Source: Myxococcales bacterium UBA1238 (GTDB taxonomy: Bacteria; Myxococcota_A; Bradymonadia; UBA7976; UBA1532). From it: a stretch of DNA of 64,000 nucleotides. A program made the translations under genes and the position numbers. The notes beneath the pieces are model-generated. The model did no database searches, was not told where the DNA came from, and was given only the letters and a program-made list of their open reading frames with translations. Location of the stretch: positions 1 through 64,000 of the forward strand of contig DBWM01000047.1 of assembly GCA_002309015.1 (NCBI GenBank), read 5' to 3'. The stretch's first letter is position 1. Each line of letters begins with the position of its first letter. Shown here piece after piece: positions 52,350 to 62,100 of this stretch.

Positions 52350-53951
52350 TTATGGGATGGAGCGACCGATGAAGCGAATTTCGCTTAAGGCAATGTCTTT
52401 CCAGCGGCTGCCTGCGGTGGATTGGCTGACAGTGATCCGCAGTTTGCTTGTATTGAGGCTGAGATCAAAAGTTTGCCAGCCTCGGCTGTCTTCAATGTTA
52501 AAGACTTGCTTTGGGGCGTTTTCGGCCGTGATGGTCAGCTGTTTGACGCGGGCGTTTTGTGTAAAAAGATCGCCATATTCGGCGTTGTTCCATTGAAATC
52601 CGTTGGCGATTTCAAAGGCGACGATTTGGACGGGGGATTCAAACTCGATGTCGAGCCAGGCCGGGCCGCTGCCTTTGGTTTGCCAGGAGCTCTTCAGATC
52701 GCCGTCTGCAAGATTTTGAGGATCAAAGTTATATTTGAGGCCTGTTTTGCCTGTAAAGCTTCCCTGGGTGGAAGAGGCGACGATGCGTTTGATGGGTAGA
52801 ACCTCGGGCAATGCGGGATCCGCATTTTCGGGCGGCTGAGGCGGCTGAACATCGCTATCTGCCTGATCCTGAACGTCTTTTTGATCCTGTGGCGAGATTT
52901 CTGGCGGCGTATCGATGACTTCGACGGGATCCGGTTCGGCAGGGTCTTCGGGCGGTTGGTACGGTTCGGGAAATGGAGGCATGACTGGATCCTGGATGGA
53001 TGCGTCTGGAGCTGCTGGTTCAGGCGGCAACGGTAAAACGGGCGTGACGGGGTCTGGTGCCGGTGTCTCTTTTGTAGAGGGCAGCTGCGCGTTTTGAGGC
53101 CATTGCAGCTCTATCTTGGGGGCTTCGGGATCCTTTTTGGGCCATTGCGCATTTTGGGGCCAGCGAGTCGCTTCGGCGGGATCGGGCTTTTGGGGCTCCT
53201 GGGCGAACCATTGCGGCGGATTCTGCGGTATGGGTGCAGGCTTTTGCTGTGCCGCTTGTAATTCGGTATCTGTGTTTTTTTGTTGGGTTTTTTGCGTGAG
53301 ATCTTCCGGACGGGGTTTGGGGGTGAGCGGAGTCATGGGTTCGAGGGGCTCAAGCACATCCTGAGACGTCAAGACCGTTTGATGGAGATCTGAATCGGTC
53401 CATTTGACCGAGACGATGACCGATTTTTTTACTTTATGTTCAACGAGTTCGATGAATGTGCGCGCCAGATCGGTCATGCGGTCGGGGGCGGTCTGCTGGC
53501 GGCCCAGGAGATAGCGCATCAGCAGCTGACGGACTTCGTAAATATGGGGGACGACGGAGCGCTGCAATCGGAGAACGACCCAGGGCTGTCGCTCCAGAGT
53601 GGGCGTTTCGGGTTCAAGGCGAATTTGCAGAATCAGTTCTTTGAGTTTGGGGAGCTCTTCGAACAGGACTGCTGGATCTAAAATATCGAGATTGCCCACC
53701 AAAATGATCCAGGCCTGCGTCTGCGTCAGAGGCAACGGCTGGTCGAGGGCGTCGGTCGTTTTGCAAAGCACATGGGCGACGATGCGCTGTTCCGCCTGGG
53801 CTTCCACTTCGGAGCGACAAAGCGGTCGGCCCAGGATGCCGTCGAGGGATTGAGCGGCTTCTACGAGGCTGCTGTCGGGATCGGAGCTCGCGCATCCCCA
53901 GAAGAAAACAGAGATGCAACCAATTAAAAATAAAAGGATTTTTTGATTCAC
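52350..53951 (-). CDS. Pro-rich lipoprotein with C-terminal discoidin/NADase-type glycan-binding-like domain
   Basis: Protein of 533 aa. Signal peptide with FFWGC lipobox (Cys20). Residues ~20-200 form a folded domain of unknown type. ~205-385 is a Pro/Gln/Glu-rich linker with WPQNAQ motifs. The last ~140 residues (NLADGDLKSSWQTKGSGPAW, LDIEFESPVQIVAFEIANGF, ALSEIRFIG) match the pattern of F5/8-type-C-like domains, including the NADase-type glycan-binding group. It may bind polysaccharide at the cell surface. Stop-start overlap of 4 bp with the upstream Pro-rich gene; 62 bp to the kinase gene. Confidence 0.75.
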   Translation of the reverse strand: MNQKILLFLIGCISVFFWGCASSDPDSSLVEAAQSLDGILGRPLCRSEVEAQAEQRIVAHVLCKTTDALDQPLPLTQTQAWIILVGNLDILDPAVLFEELPKLKELILQIRLEPETPTLERQPWVVLRLQRSVVPHIYEVRQLLMRYLLGRQQTAPDRMTDLARTFIELVEHKVKKSVIVSVKWTDSDLHQTVLTSQDVLEPLEPMTPLTPKPRPEDLTQKTQQKNTDTELQAAQQKPAPIPQNPPQWFAQEPQKPDPAEATRWPQNAQWPKKDPEAPKIELQWPQNAQLPSTKETPAPDPVTPVLPLPPEPAAPDASIQDPVMPPFPEPYQPPEDPAEPDPVEVIDTPPEISPQDQKDVQDQADSDVQPPQPPENADPALPEVLPIKRIVASSTQGSFTGKTGLKYNFDPQNLADGDLKSSWQTKGSGPAWLDIEFESPVQIVAFEIANGFQWNNAEYGDLFTQNARVKQLTITAENAPKQVFNIEDSRGWQTFDLSLNTSKLRITVSQSTAGSRWKDIALSEIRFIGRSIP

Positions 53952-55516
53952 GGTTCGCCCTGATGTGCTTTGGAAGATCCGCGCATCGGCAATTGTGGCA
54001 GCGATTGGGGGAGCGGTTTAGGGGTTGCCTTCGACGCGTCGCTTTCATGGGGTTGCGCGGGTTGAGGTGAGAGCGGACGTTGCGGCATCGATTGTGAAGG
54101 CCTCGCTGGATTTGGGGTCGCCTGCGGCATCTGTTGCATGGGCTGCGAAGGCCTCTGTTGTGCCTGGTTTGCGATCCATTGAGGGCTGACGATGGGCATC
54201 GAATGCGAAGGTCGCTGAGGCACCGGATTCGCCGGACGCGGGGTGACCTGAGGCATCAGTTGCGAAGGTCGGGGCGTCGTCTGACCGGCCAGCATTTGAG
54301 GACTGACGATGGGCATCGCGCGGGAAGGTCTCTGCGGCGCTGCAGGCGTTTGCGGGGTGACCTGAGGCATCGGTTGGGAAGGTCGCTGCTGCGTCTGGTT
54401 TGCGATCCATTGAGGGCTGACGATGGGCATCGCATGCGAAGGCCGTTGAGAGGTCGAGCTCGATGGAATCGGGCCTGATTGCGGCATCTGTTGCGATGTG
54501 CGCGCTGCCTGCGGCCTGGGCGTCGGATTTTGTGCAGGCGGCGTGAGGGGCATAAAGGGCGCTGGCGTAAGATGTTTTTGCGCAGCCGGGTGAGGCAGCG
54601 GATGCGGGGGTTGGGCAGGCTGTGAGCCCGGCTGAAGGTTAGGCTCCGCGCTTGTGCTGCCTTGATTTTGCTGTAAATACAATGGGATAGGTCGCGAAGG
54701 CCGCGAAGCGCCCGGGGTATGCAAGGGTCTTGGCGTAGACGACATGGGCAGAGGCGTTGCGGCGGTGGGCAATGGGGCCTGAGCTGTATGCGGTGCGGTC
54801 GACGGAGCGCCTTTAACGAGCGGTGGAAAGACCGGGATGGCCCCTGTTTTGGGCTTGTTGGAGCCTGGTTCCGCATGCGGTGCGTCTGGATGCGCTTGAT
54901 CCTGGATGGGCCGAATGATCGGCATGCCGCTCGGCAAGGTGGGGCGCAGAGGGTGGGTTGCGGGCGCTGTGCCTGGCGTTGATGGGGGCTGAGCAGCCTC
55001 CTGCGAGCCGGGAAGATCGCGCTGCGGTAAATGTAAATGCCGTAAGGCATGGCCTCGCATCGGAATTTTGAAATCCTGGCCCTGCCCTTCGGTGGGCGGC
55101 GTTTCTTTGGTGGCCGATGCAGGCTGCTGACCGAGCATCTGTGAGAGATAGCGCTCCGCTTCGTCGCTGATCGCCTGGCGAACTTCGGGATTCCCCGTCG
55201 CATTGGGTTCTGGAACTGTGCGCCCGGCTTCGCGATCGCGTCGATCGGCCCGGCGGATGTCGCGTTCGTAGGTGCCGTTTTCGATCGCCTTTATGGTTCG
55301 ATCCCAATATTGTTCGTAACTGAGCAGGCGCTGGAGCAGGTTTTGGTAGCGAAAATTGCTGACCGCGTCTTTAGGAAAAGGCATGCGGCGAATGCGGCGC
55401 GCCAATTCATCGCGTTGCTGCAGAGGGAGGCGCTTTTCGATGCCCGCAAAGCTGAATTCAAACGCCTTTCTTAAGGCTTCGAGTTCTTGTTCCAAGGCGC
55501 TAATCGGATCCGGCAT
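53948..55516 (-). CDS. Cytoplasmic Pro-rich repeat protein with MXAN_5187-like N-terminus
   Basis: Protein of 522 aa; AAGGA lies 7 bp before the ATG at 55516. The N-terminal ~90 residues (LEQELEALRKAFEFSFAGIE, LLSYEQYWDRTIKAIENGTY) resemble the helical MXAN_5187 C-terminal domain of myxobacteria, as I recall that family. From residue ~120 onward it is low-complexity Pro/Gln/Ser, with three ~38-residue repeats built on RPS-x-x-MPIVSPQ and RPSQPMPQ. There is no signal peptide. A long disordered Pro-rich scaffold is likely. First gene of the operon that also encodes two lipoproteins and the sensor kinase. No catalytic motif is seen. Confidence 0.75.
   Translation of the reverse strand: MPDPISALEQELEALRKAFEFSFAGIEKRLPLQQRDELARRIRRMPFPKDAVSNFRYQNLLQRLLSYEQYWDRTIKAIENGTYERDIRRADRRDREAGRTVPEPNATGNPEVRQAISDEAERYLSQMLGQQPASATKETPPTEGQGQDFKIPMRGHALRHLHLPQRDLPGSQEAAQPPSTPGTAPATHPLRPTLPSGMPIIRPIQDQAHPDAPHAEPGSNKPKTGAIPVFPPLVKGAPSTAPHTAQAPLPTAATPLPMSSTPRPLHTPGASRPSRPIPLYLQQNQGSTSAEPNLQPGSQPAQPPHPLPHPAAQKHLTPAPFMPLTPPAQNPTPRPQAARTSQQMPQSGPIPSSSTSQRPSHAMPIVSPQWIANQTQQRPSQPMPQVTPQTPAAPQRPSRAMPIVSPQMLAGQTTPRPSQLMPQVTPRPANPVPQRPSHSMPIVSPQWIANQAQQRPSQPMQQMPQATPNPARPSQSMPQRPLSPQPAQPHESDASKATPKPLPQSLPQLPMRGSSKAHQGEP
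54090..54450 (-). repeat. Three ~38-codon in-frame tandem repeats
   Basis: The plus-strand string GCTGACGATGGGCATCG (or its one-base variant) recurs at about 54185, 54302 and 54416, marking 117- and 114-bp units encoding MPIVSPQ ... RPSQPMPQ. Repeats one and three are closest in sequence, including the GCGATCCATT segment at 54171 and 54402. Confidence 0.8.
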
Positions 55517-55709
55517 TGCATTTCCTTGATGCTGCAAAGGGCGCCTAGTTTAACGGCTTGCGGAATCATGGGCAAACGATGTGTGCGCTTCAAATGCAAT
55601 GAGGTCTTTTCTCTTGTTCCTTTGAGCGAAAGTTGTGTACAGAAAGTTCGCTCGCATGAGGCCTGATTTTGCAGGCGAATGAGTAATCATTTAATGAAAT
55701 CGAGGGGTT

Positions 55710-56057
55710 ATGAATCGTCCACAAGCCGTAGCAGCCACTAAGCTTTTTATGGCGACGCATGGTGAAGCGCTCGCGTTGCATTTGCCCAAAATGATTCAGG
55801 AAAAACTGCAAAACCAGTCGATGCTGATCGAGCATGTCTGGTCTTTGGGTGAGGCGCTGGAAGTGCGCTTCTGGGGCTACGAGCGTTCCACCATTTTTTA
55901 TATGGGCAGCGCCATCGAGCCTTGCGACGGCGGATACAAGGTGATGCTGGCCGCCGGCGTGCAAAAAATCTGGCGCACCACGGGCCTCGGCGAGTCGATC
56001 GACAAGCTGATCGAATATAAAATGCAGCAATTAAACGGCGGTTCGACGCCGCGATGA
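55710..56057 (+). CDS. Small soluble protein of unknown function
   Basis: Protein of 115 aa, start supported by GAGGGG 3 bp upstream. No signal peptide. The N-terminal helices (ATHGEALALHLPKMIQEKL) are followed by a beta-rich middle (ALEVRFWGYERSTIFYMG, GGYKVMLAAGVQKIW) and a C-terminal helix. I do not recognise the family. A hairpin (GCCTG/CAGGC at 55661-55676) lies upstream of it. It is divergent from the Pro-rich operon and 92 bp ahead of htrA. The shape suggests a small alpha/beta binding domain only. Confidence 0.6.
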   Translation: MNRPQAVAATKLFMATHGEALALHLPKMIQEKLQNQSMLIEHVWSLGEALEVRFWGYERSTIFYMGSAIEPCDGGYKVMLAAGVQKIWRTTGLGESIDKLIEYKMQQLNGGSTPR

Positions 56058-56149
56058 GCCTTTAAGCCTCTCTGTGCGAAGTTTCGAAATAAATGTCCGG
56101 GCAGCTCGGTTCTAGGGGGCATTGATAGAGCTTTCGCACGGAGGTAACT

Positions 56150-57553
56150 ATGCTGAAGCATTGGGCTTTTTGGGGTTGTTTGCTCGCGGCGACGCCCGCT
56201 TTGGCCGAGGCGCCTTTTTGGACGGAATCGCCGCTGGATACGGGCATTGGGGCCAATACGCCCCTGACGGCAAACGCTTTTTCGCGTCTCGCTGCGGCCG
56301 CTGCGCCTGCGGTGGTGACCATCGAGACCGAGACGGTGCGCCATCAGCAGATGGATCCGTTCTTTTATTTCTGGGGCATGGACGCACCCGACTTGATGCA
56401 AAAGGGCGCAGGCTCCGGATTTATCATCCGCAAAGATGGCTATATTCTGTCGAATAATCACGTAGTTGAAGGCGCAGGGCGCATCGATGTGCATCTGCAG
56501 GATGGCCGCTCTTTTGAGGCCAAACTGGTGGGGACGGATCCGGCGACAGATGTGGCGGTCATCAAACTGGATTTGGGTTCTGAAGAGTTGCCGGTGGTGC
56601 CATTGGGCGACAGCGATGCGCTGGCCATCGGCGATTTTGTGGCGGCCATCGGCAATCCGCTGGGGCTCAGTCACACGCTGACCGTTGGCATTGTGAGCGC
56701 AAAAGGGCGCAGAGAGGTGCATCCGGACGGTCGCATCCAATACCCCGACTTCATCCAGACCGATGCGAGCATCAACCCCGGTAACAGCGGCGGGCCTCTC
56801 TTCAACCTGCGCGGTGAAGTGGTCGGCATCAATACCGCCATCAGCGCCCAGGGGCAGGGTATCGGGTTTGCGGTGCCCATCAATATGGCGAAATCCATTT
56901 TGCCCCAGCTGATCGAATCGGGCTCAGTCGAGAGATCCTGGATTGGCGTTCAAATTCAAGAGGTTACAAAGGATTTGGCCCAGGCTTTCGGACTGGATCA
57001 GGCTCAGGGCGCGCTGATCGTCTCGGTGGTGGACGGCAGTCCTGCAGCCCAGGCCGGCCTGAAGGAAGGCGACATCATTTTAAAGTTCGATGGCAAAAAG
57101 ATTCAGCGCCACAACGATTTACCGCTTCTGGCGAGCACTGCGGGCGTAGGGCATCGCGCCGAGGTGGAATATGTGCGGGACGGAAAGAAAAAGACCGTCG
57201 ACCTCACTCTGGAAAGAATGCCCGGAAAATCTAAGAAAGCTTCAAGAACCAAAGGATTAGAGGAGCAACAGAAGGCGGTCTCGCTCGATGCTCTGGGCTT
57301 AAAACTGGCGCCGTTGAGCGCTGCGAAGGCGAGGCAGCTGGGCATCGAGCAGGGCGTGCTGATCACGGCGATGAACGAAGACAGCCCCGCTCGCGGATTG
57401 CGCGTGGGCGATGTGATCGTGCGCTTTAATGGCAAAGATGTTGAAACCCCTGAAGATATTAAGAAAATCCTGAAAGATCACCGCAAGGGAACCGCCGTTC
57501 GCATCCTGGTTCAGCGTGAAGGCGGCCGAGCTTTTGTGGGCTTTACACTTTAA
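56150..57553 (+). CDS. degP: Periplasmic serine protease HtrA/DegP (Do family)
   Basis: Protein of 467 aa. Signal peptide 1-19. Trypsin-like domain with the triad His104 (SNNHVVEGA), Asp134 (ATDVAVIKLD) and Ser213 (INPGNSGGPLFN). Two PDZ domains follow (~255-350 and ~370-465), the first with ALIVSVVDGSPAAQAGLKEG, the second with GVLITAMNEDSPARGL. The strong GGAGGTAACT site precedes the ATG. It degrades or chaperones misfolded envelope proteins. Two PDZ domains fit DegP/DegQ/MucD better than DegS. It lies before an outer-membrane protein gene. Confidence 0.95.
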   Translation: MLKHWAFWGCLLAATPALAEAPFWTESPLDTGIGANTPLTANAFSRLAAAAAPAVVTIETETVRHQQMDPFFYFWGMDAPDLMQKGAGSGFIIRKDGYILSNNHVVEGAGRIDVHLQDGRSFEAKLVGTDPATDVAVIKLDLGSEELPVVPLGDSDALAIGDFVAAIGNPLGLSHTLTVGIVSAKGRREVHPDGRIQYPDFIQTDASINPGNSGGPLFNLRGEVVGINTAISAQGQGIGFAVPINMAKSILPQLIESGSVERSWIGVQIQEVTKDLAQAFGLDQAQGALIVSVVDGSPAAQAGLKEGDIILKFDGKKIQRHNDLPLLASTAGVGHRAEVEYVRDGKKKTVDLTLERMPGKSKKASRTKGLEEQQKAVSLDALGLKLAPLSAAKARQLGIEQGVLITAMNEDSPARGLRVGDVIVRFNGKDVETPEDIKKILKDHRKGTAVRILVQREGGRAFVGFTL

Positions 57554-57637
57554 TGGTCGCATTTATTGCAGTTCGCTTTGCACTGAGGGCAAAATTGGGG
57601 TTACTTTGCGTGCGTGTTGCCGAGTTCAGGAGGAACT

Positions 57638-58975
57638 GTGTTCCGCACTCTTTGCGCTTCAATCGCCCTCTTTGCGGGGTGCTTTGCCGGGCTTTCATCT
57701 GTAAAAGCTCAGGATATTCAAAACTTTAGGCCCGCGACCGGGGCGTGGGATTATCTGACCGTAGACAGCGCCCGGGTACAGCATCACTTTGAGTTTGTGC
57801 CGAGCCTCGTTTACAGCTATGCGCATCGCCCGCTTGAAATGGAGTACAACCCTCAGGACAAGCGGCTGCCCGCAAATATCACGGTGGACGATCTGCATAA
57901 GAACGTCATCGAAGATTTGCATATGGCGCATCTGATGCTGAGCTTGGGGGTGGAAGACTTTTTGTCTTTTGCGGTCGATATGCCCTTTGCCTGGGTCAGC
58001 GGCGAAGTGATCGACCAATATAATGATGACAGTTTTGCCTTGGGAGACCTGCGGTTACACGCCAAGGTCAACCTGTATGGGCTTGAGGATTATAAAAACA
58101 GCACCGGTTGGGGCGCAGCTGCCGCGCTGATGATGAATTTCCCCACGGGCGACAACGCGCATATGGTGGGCGAGGCGTTTTCGTCGCAGATTCGCCTGAT
58201 CGGTGAGCGCAAATGGCGTTTGGGAAGTATGGCGCTCAATCTGGGCTTTAAGCTGCGCACCCAGATGCAAAAATATGAATCTTTGGAGTTAGGCAACGAA
58301 TATACGTACGGCCTTGCCGGTGCGGTCAACTTGTTTGATCAGCATTTTGCCTTCATCGCAGATCTCTTTGGGGTCATTCCCGCGCAGGATGTTTTCGAGG
58401 ACAGTGCGTCGAATCCCCTTGAAATGATGGGCGGTTTTCGCTGGATTTCGGGCAAGGGACCGGTGCTGACGGCTGCGGCTGGAACCTCGGTGATTTCGGA
58501 TTACGGGGCTGCGCAATGGCGCCTGATGTTCGGCTTTACGTGGCACGCGCAGAGGTACGATCTGGATGGTGATGGTGTGGTTGATGAATTGGATCTTTGC
58601 CCGGATGAGCCTGAAGATATCGATGGTTACGAGGATGAGGATGGTTGCCCAGATCCCGACAACGACCAGGACGGCATCCCCGATGTGTTCGATAAATGCC
58701 CCAACGAGCCTGAAGATCGCGACGGCTTTGAGGATGAAGATGGCTGCCCCGATCCCGACAACGATCAGGACGGCATCCTCGATATTTACGACCGCTGCCC
58801 GAACCAGCCCGAGGTGATCAACGGCTATCAGGATGAGGATGGTTGCCCCGACAGCTTGCCCGATCACGACAACGACGGCATTCCCGATCAGGATGATAAA
58901 TGCCCGGATGAACCTGAAACCTATAATCACTACCTGGATGACGACGGTTGCCCGGATACTGCGCCAAGGAGGTGA
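57638..58975 (+). CDS. Outer-membrane barrel protein with thrombospondin type 3 repeats, no OmpA domain
   Basis: Protein of 445 aa. The GTG at 57638 is chosen from AGGAGG just upstream and a signal peptide (FRTLCASIALFAG ... VKA). Residues ~25-305 are beta-barrel-like and resemble the porin-like N-terminal part of myxobacterial OmpA proteins. The last ~140 residues are calcium-binding TSP3-type repeats: DLDGDGVVDELDLCPDEPED and variants with paired Cys and DxDxDG loops, four units. The usual peptidoglycan-binding OmpA_C domain is missing; the protein ends at ...GCPDTAPRR. Sequence after the stop does not continue an OmpA reading. It may be a natural short form or a truncation. Confidence 0.8.
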   Translation: MFRTLCASIALFAGCFAGLSSVKAQDIQNFRPATGAWDYLTVDSARVQHHFEFVPSLVYSYAHRPLEMEYNPQDKRLPANITVDDLHKNVIEDLHMAHLMLSLGVEDFLSFAVDMPFAWVSGEVIDQYNDDSFALGDLRLHAKVNLYGLEDYKNSTGWGAAAALMMNFPTGDNAHMVGEAFSSQIRLIGERKWRLGSMALNLGFKLRTQMQKYESLELGNEYTYGLAGAVNLFDQHFAFIADLFGVIPAQDVFEDSASNPLEMMGGFRWISGKGPVLTAAAGTSVISDYGAAQWRLMFGFTWHAQRYDLDGDGVVDELDLCPDEPEDIDGYEDEDGCPDPDNDQDGIPDVFDKCPNEPEDRDGFEDEDGCPDPDNDQDGILDIYDRCPNQPEVINGYQDEDGCPDSLPDHDNDGIPDQDDKCPDEPETYNHYLDDDGCPDTAPRR

Positions 58976-59091
58976 TGGCCGCCTGCGCGCGTGTGTTGGG
59001 GGCTGAATCTCGGTCTTAAATGGGTGCTTTTAACCCTTCCTGCATCTGCGGGGAGGCCATAGGTTTGCAGGGTGATTTTTGCGCGATCGCG

Positions 59092-59120
59092 TTGCTCCTG
59101 TTGTAAAGGGCTCGTAAACT
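59092..59120 (+). promoter_or_regulatory. Promoter candidate for the 1195-aa lipoprotein
   Basis: TTGCTC (59092-59097), 17-bp spacer, TAAACT (59115-59120), 29 bp before the ATG. A GCGATCGC palindrome overlaps the region at 59083-59090. Confidence 0.5.
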
Positions 59121-59149
59121 TGCGCTCTTGCTTTTGCTGAGGATGGAAC

Positions 59150-62100
59150 ATGTCGAACTCGCCGACGACCGCTTTTCGCATTTTGAATGCCTTGGTGATT
59201 GGCGCTTCTCTTTTCGTTTCAACAGGTTGCGACGATGATTCTGGTGAAACGCTCGATGCTGAAGAAAAAGATACTTCTGTGGGATACATCGATTCTGAAA
59301 TAGATGAAGATGCTCAGGAGTTAGACGGCGAAATCGATGCGGCGGATTCTGGGGATGCGGATTCTGGGGATGCGGATTCCGGGGATGAAGATTCCGGGGA
59401 TGAAGATTCCGGGGATGAAGATTCCGGGCAGGGAGAGGTTTGTCAGGCGATCCCGTTTGATGTGCGGGCCTCCGACGAAAATCACTGGAAGCTGGAGAAA
59501 ACTTTCACGGGGCTGGGTGAGTTTAAAACTGTTTTGAAGCAGGCTGACTCCAATGCAGTGATCTCACATTGTGTAAGCGATGCCTTAAAGTCCGGCCTGT
59601 TGTTTTCGTTTACGGTACCGGCAACCGGATTTTGGACGTTTTCGACAGAAAACTCGAAATTGCATTTGCCGGGAGGCGATGTGGAATGGGATTCTGTCGT
59701 CGTCCTTGTAAAGAATGATTGCCAGGAAGTGATGGCATGCAACGATGATGCTTTCTCATTGCATAGCGAGGTCGGAAGCCAAAAAGCATTGTCGGCAGGG
59801 GAGTTGATTTATATCTATATCGCCAATGGTTCTCAGTCCGGACATGTGATGTCTGATTTGCAGGAAGGCTCCCAGACTGAGATCAAACTCGATTTGGTTC
59901 TGACCGCTCAACTGGAATCCAGCCGTGCGCCCACCATCGATACCAACCAGACCTATGCGCAGGCGATGCTCAGCCGTCACGGTTATGTGGCTGTGAATGT
60001 AGGCGGAACGTTTGTTCATGATATCGTGGGGATGCATTTTAGGCTTGAAGATGCGAATGACAAAGCGATTCTTCCGGATGTAGACAATCCGCTCGATGCC
60101 CATCAGATGAACAATCAGGCGCTTGCGTCCAATTATGTTTTGCCGGAGGTGCTTGAAGATGGCTATTTGTATGTTCCTTTTTTGACGGTGAATGAAAACA
60201 CGCTCAATAATCAGTTTAAAGCTCAATGGGCGATGTATACCAATAGCGATAAAGTAAAGAAAATTCGGATTGCCGTGCGCGATCGTTTGGGTAACGAAAG
60301 CGACATGACTTCTCCGTTTGTCTTTCAAACCATATCGCCGTTGAGTGATGGTAAGCCATGCGGCTCGGATCCTCTTTTCCACATCTGTGGCGAGTCTTCT
60401 GCCTGTTTGCCATGCAGTTCCGCTGATTGTGCAGATTCAATGACATGCCAGTTCCAGATGGTGCCTTCACTTTTGCCGAACAGTTCCGCCTTTGTTCAAA
60501 CTGTTAATCCTGATGCTCTGGATACAGCAAATAAGATCTTTGGCTTTAAGATGGTCGGAACTGATGCAGATCAGGATGTGATTGGAATTGAGTATCGTCT
60601 GGCGAATTCCTCTTGTAATTTACAAGCCTTATCTCAATGTTTAGCTGGCGAAAATCCGACTCAATGCACCACCGATGACCGCTTTTCTCAATGCTTTACA
60701 GAGGAAGATCTGACGGCCTGTGCAGGCGCGAATACAACTCGTTGCTTAACTGAAGCAGCCGTAAGTCATTTGGAATGGACTCATTGGTATAGAACGCCTT
60801 TTACTTCGGTGACATGGGATGAAAGAAATTTTACGGCGCTTTTAGCGCCCTTGGTTTTAGAGAGCGAGTATCAGATTACAGAAGTTCGCGTATATGATGC
60901 GGCTGGTCACTATGCATCTCTGGGTCAGGCGACTTCTGGTCAGAACTTTTTGGTTTTAAAGCCAACCCAGAATGCTCAGAGTACAAATGCTTCGAGATTG
61001 CTGTTCTATCGCCAGTCGCCGGATTCGATCATCTCCGGAAATCGTTGCGATCCAGCCAAAATCTTCAGCCTTTGTCAGGATGGGGATACCTGCCTCAAGC
61101 AGGCAAGCGGTTCGGGGCAATGTGTGAAAAATGATCCTCCTGCTATTCTTTTTTCTGAGGATAGGCATAAAAATAAAATTGCCAAGCAGGGCTATTTTGC
61201 AACGACTCCTGAAAATGTAAGTGTTTTCGCATCGTTAAACAATCTGGGTTATGAATTCTCTGTGGTTGATGAGCAGTTGAATGTGGAAGGTTTTTACCTT
61301 CAGGTCTTTAACCAGGATGGGGCTGTGCTCACGATGCCCGGTATTGGCAATAAATTAACGCTGACTTTGGCGGAAGTGGAAGAGTATGGCTATTGCGAGG
61401 GTGAGCATAAGTTATGGGTTAAAGGTGGCTTGTATTTTGATAAGTCACGGCTTCCTGTATCCCGGATTGCGAAGGTGAAGGTGCAGGCGTTTGACTCTGA
61501 AATGGAGAAATCGTCTGTTGTTGAATTGAATAAACGAGAGCTCCATTATTACACATTACAGGAAGGTCAGGAATATGCTGCTTCCGGAACGAATGAGGCC
61601 GCAACTCAATTCTGCCAATCACAGGAAACTGTGGCAGAGAAGTTCTTACCTTGCGATCGCTACGTCGTCTTTAATACATGCGCACGTATGCTGAACAATG
61701 ATTATCAATGCCGCACGGGGAGAGGGGCCTGCGGTGGAGATGCTGATTACAACGACTATTATTGTTTAAAGACGACAGCGCCCAGTATCAGCAGGAGAGA
61801 CGCGTATTATAACGAAGAAAATCATGCAGCTTATATTTACTTGGAAGGTTACGATGAGCAATGCGATGTGTCTTCGCTGGAATTGACGATTCCGGGCAAT
61901 TCGGATGGCACGCCTGAGCAGGTCATTTCTGTTCCGTTAAAGTTCCGTCGGGAAGTTCTGACTTCGGATACGACGAATTGTTCTAACTGGACGACAACAA
62001 CGAATGCTTGTTATCAATGGCAGGCTGCAACCTGGTTTACTTCTGATTTTTGGAGTGATCCCAGTTCCCGCCAAAATGTGCGTTATCGTTTGGTGGATGC

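Noticed and set aside
54134..55307. Long plus- and minus-strand ORFs in other frames across the Pro-rich gene
   Set aside because: They mirror the repeats in shifted frames and are rich in Arg/His/Ser without domains; shadows of the real gene.
55647..55679. Hairpin upstream of the 115-aa gene (GCCTG/CAGGC, nested TTCGC/GCGAA)
   Set aside because: Short stems, no T-tract and no recognised riboswitch features; too weak to call.
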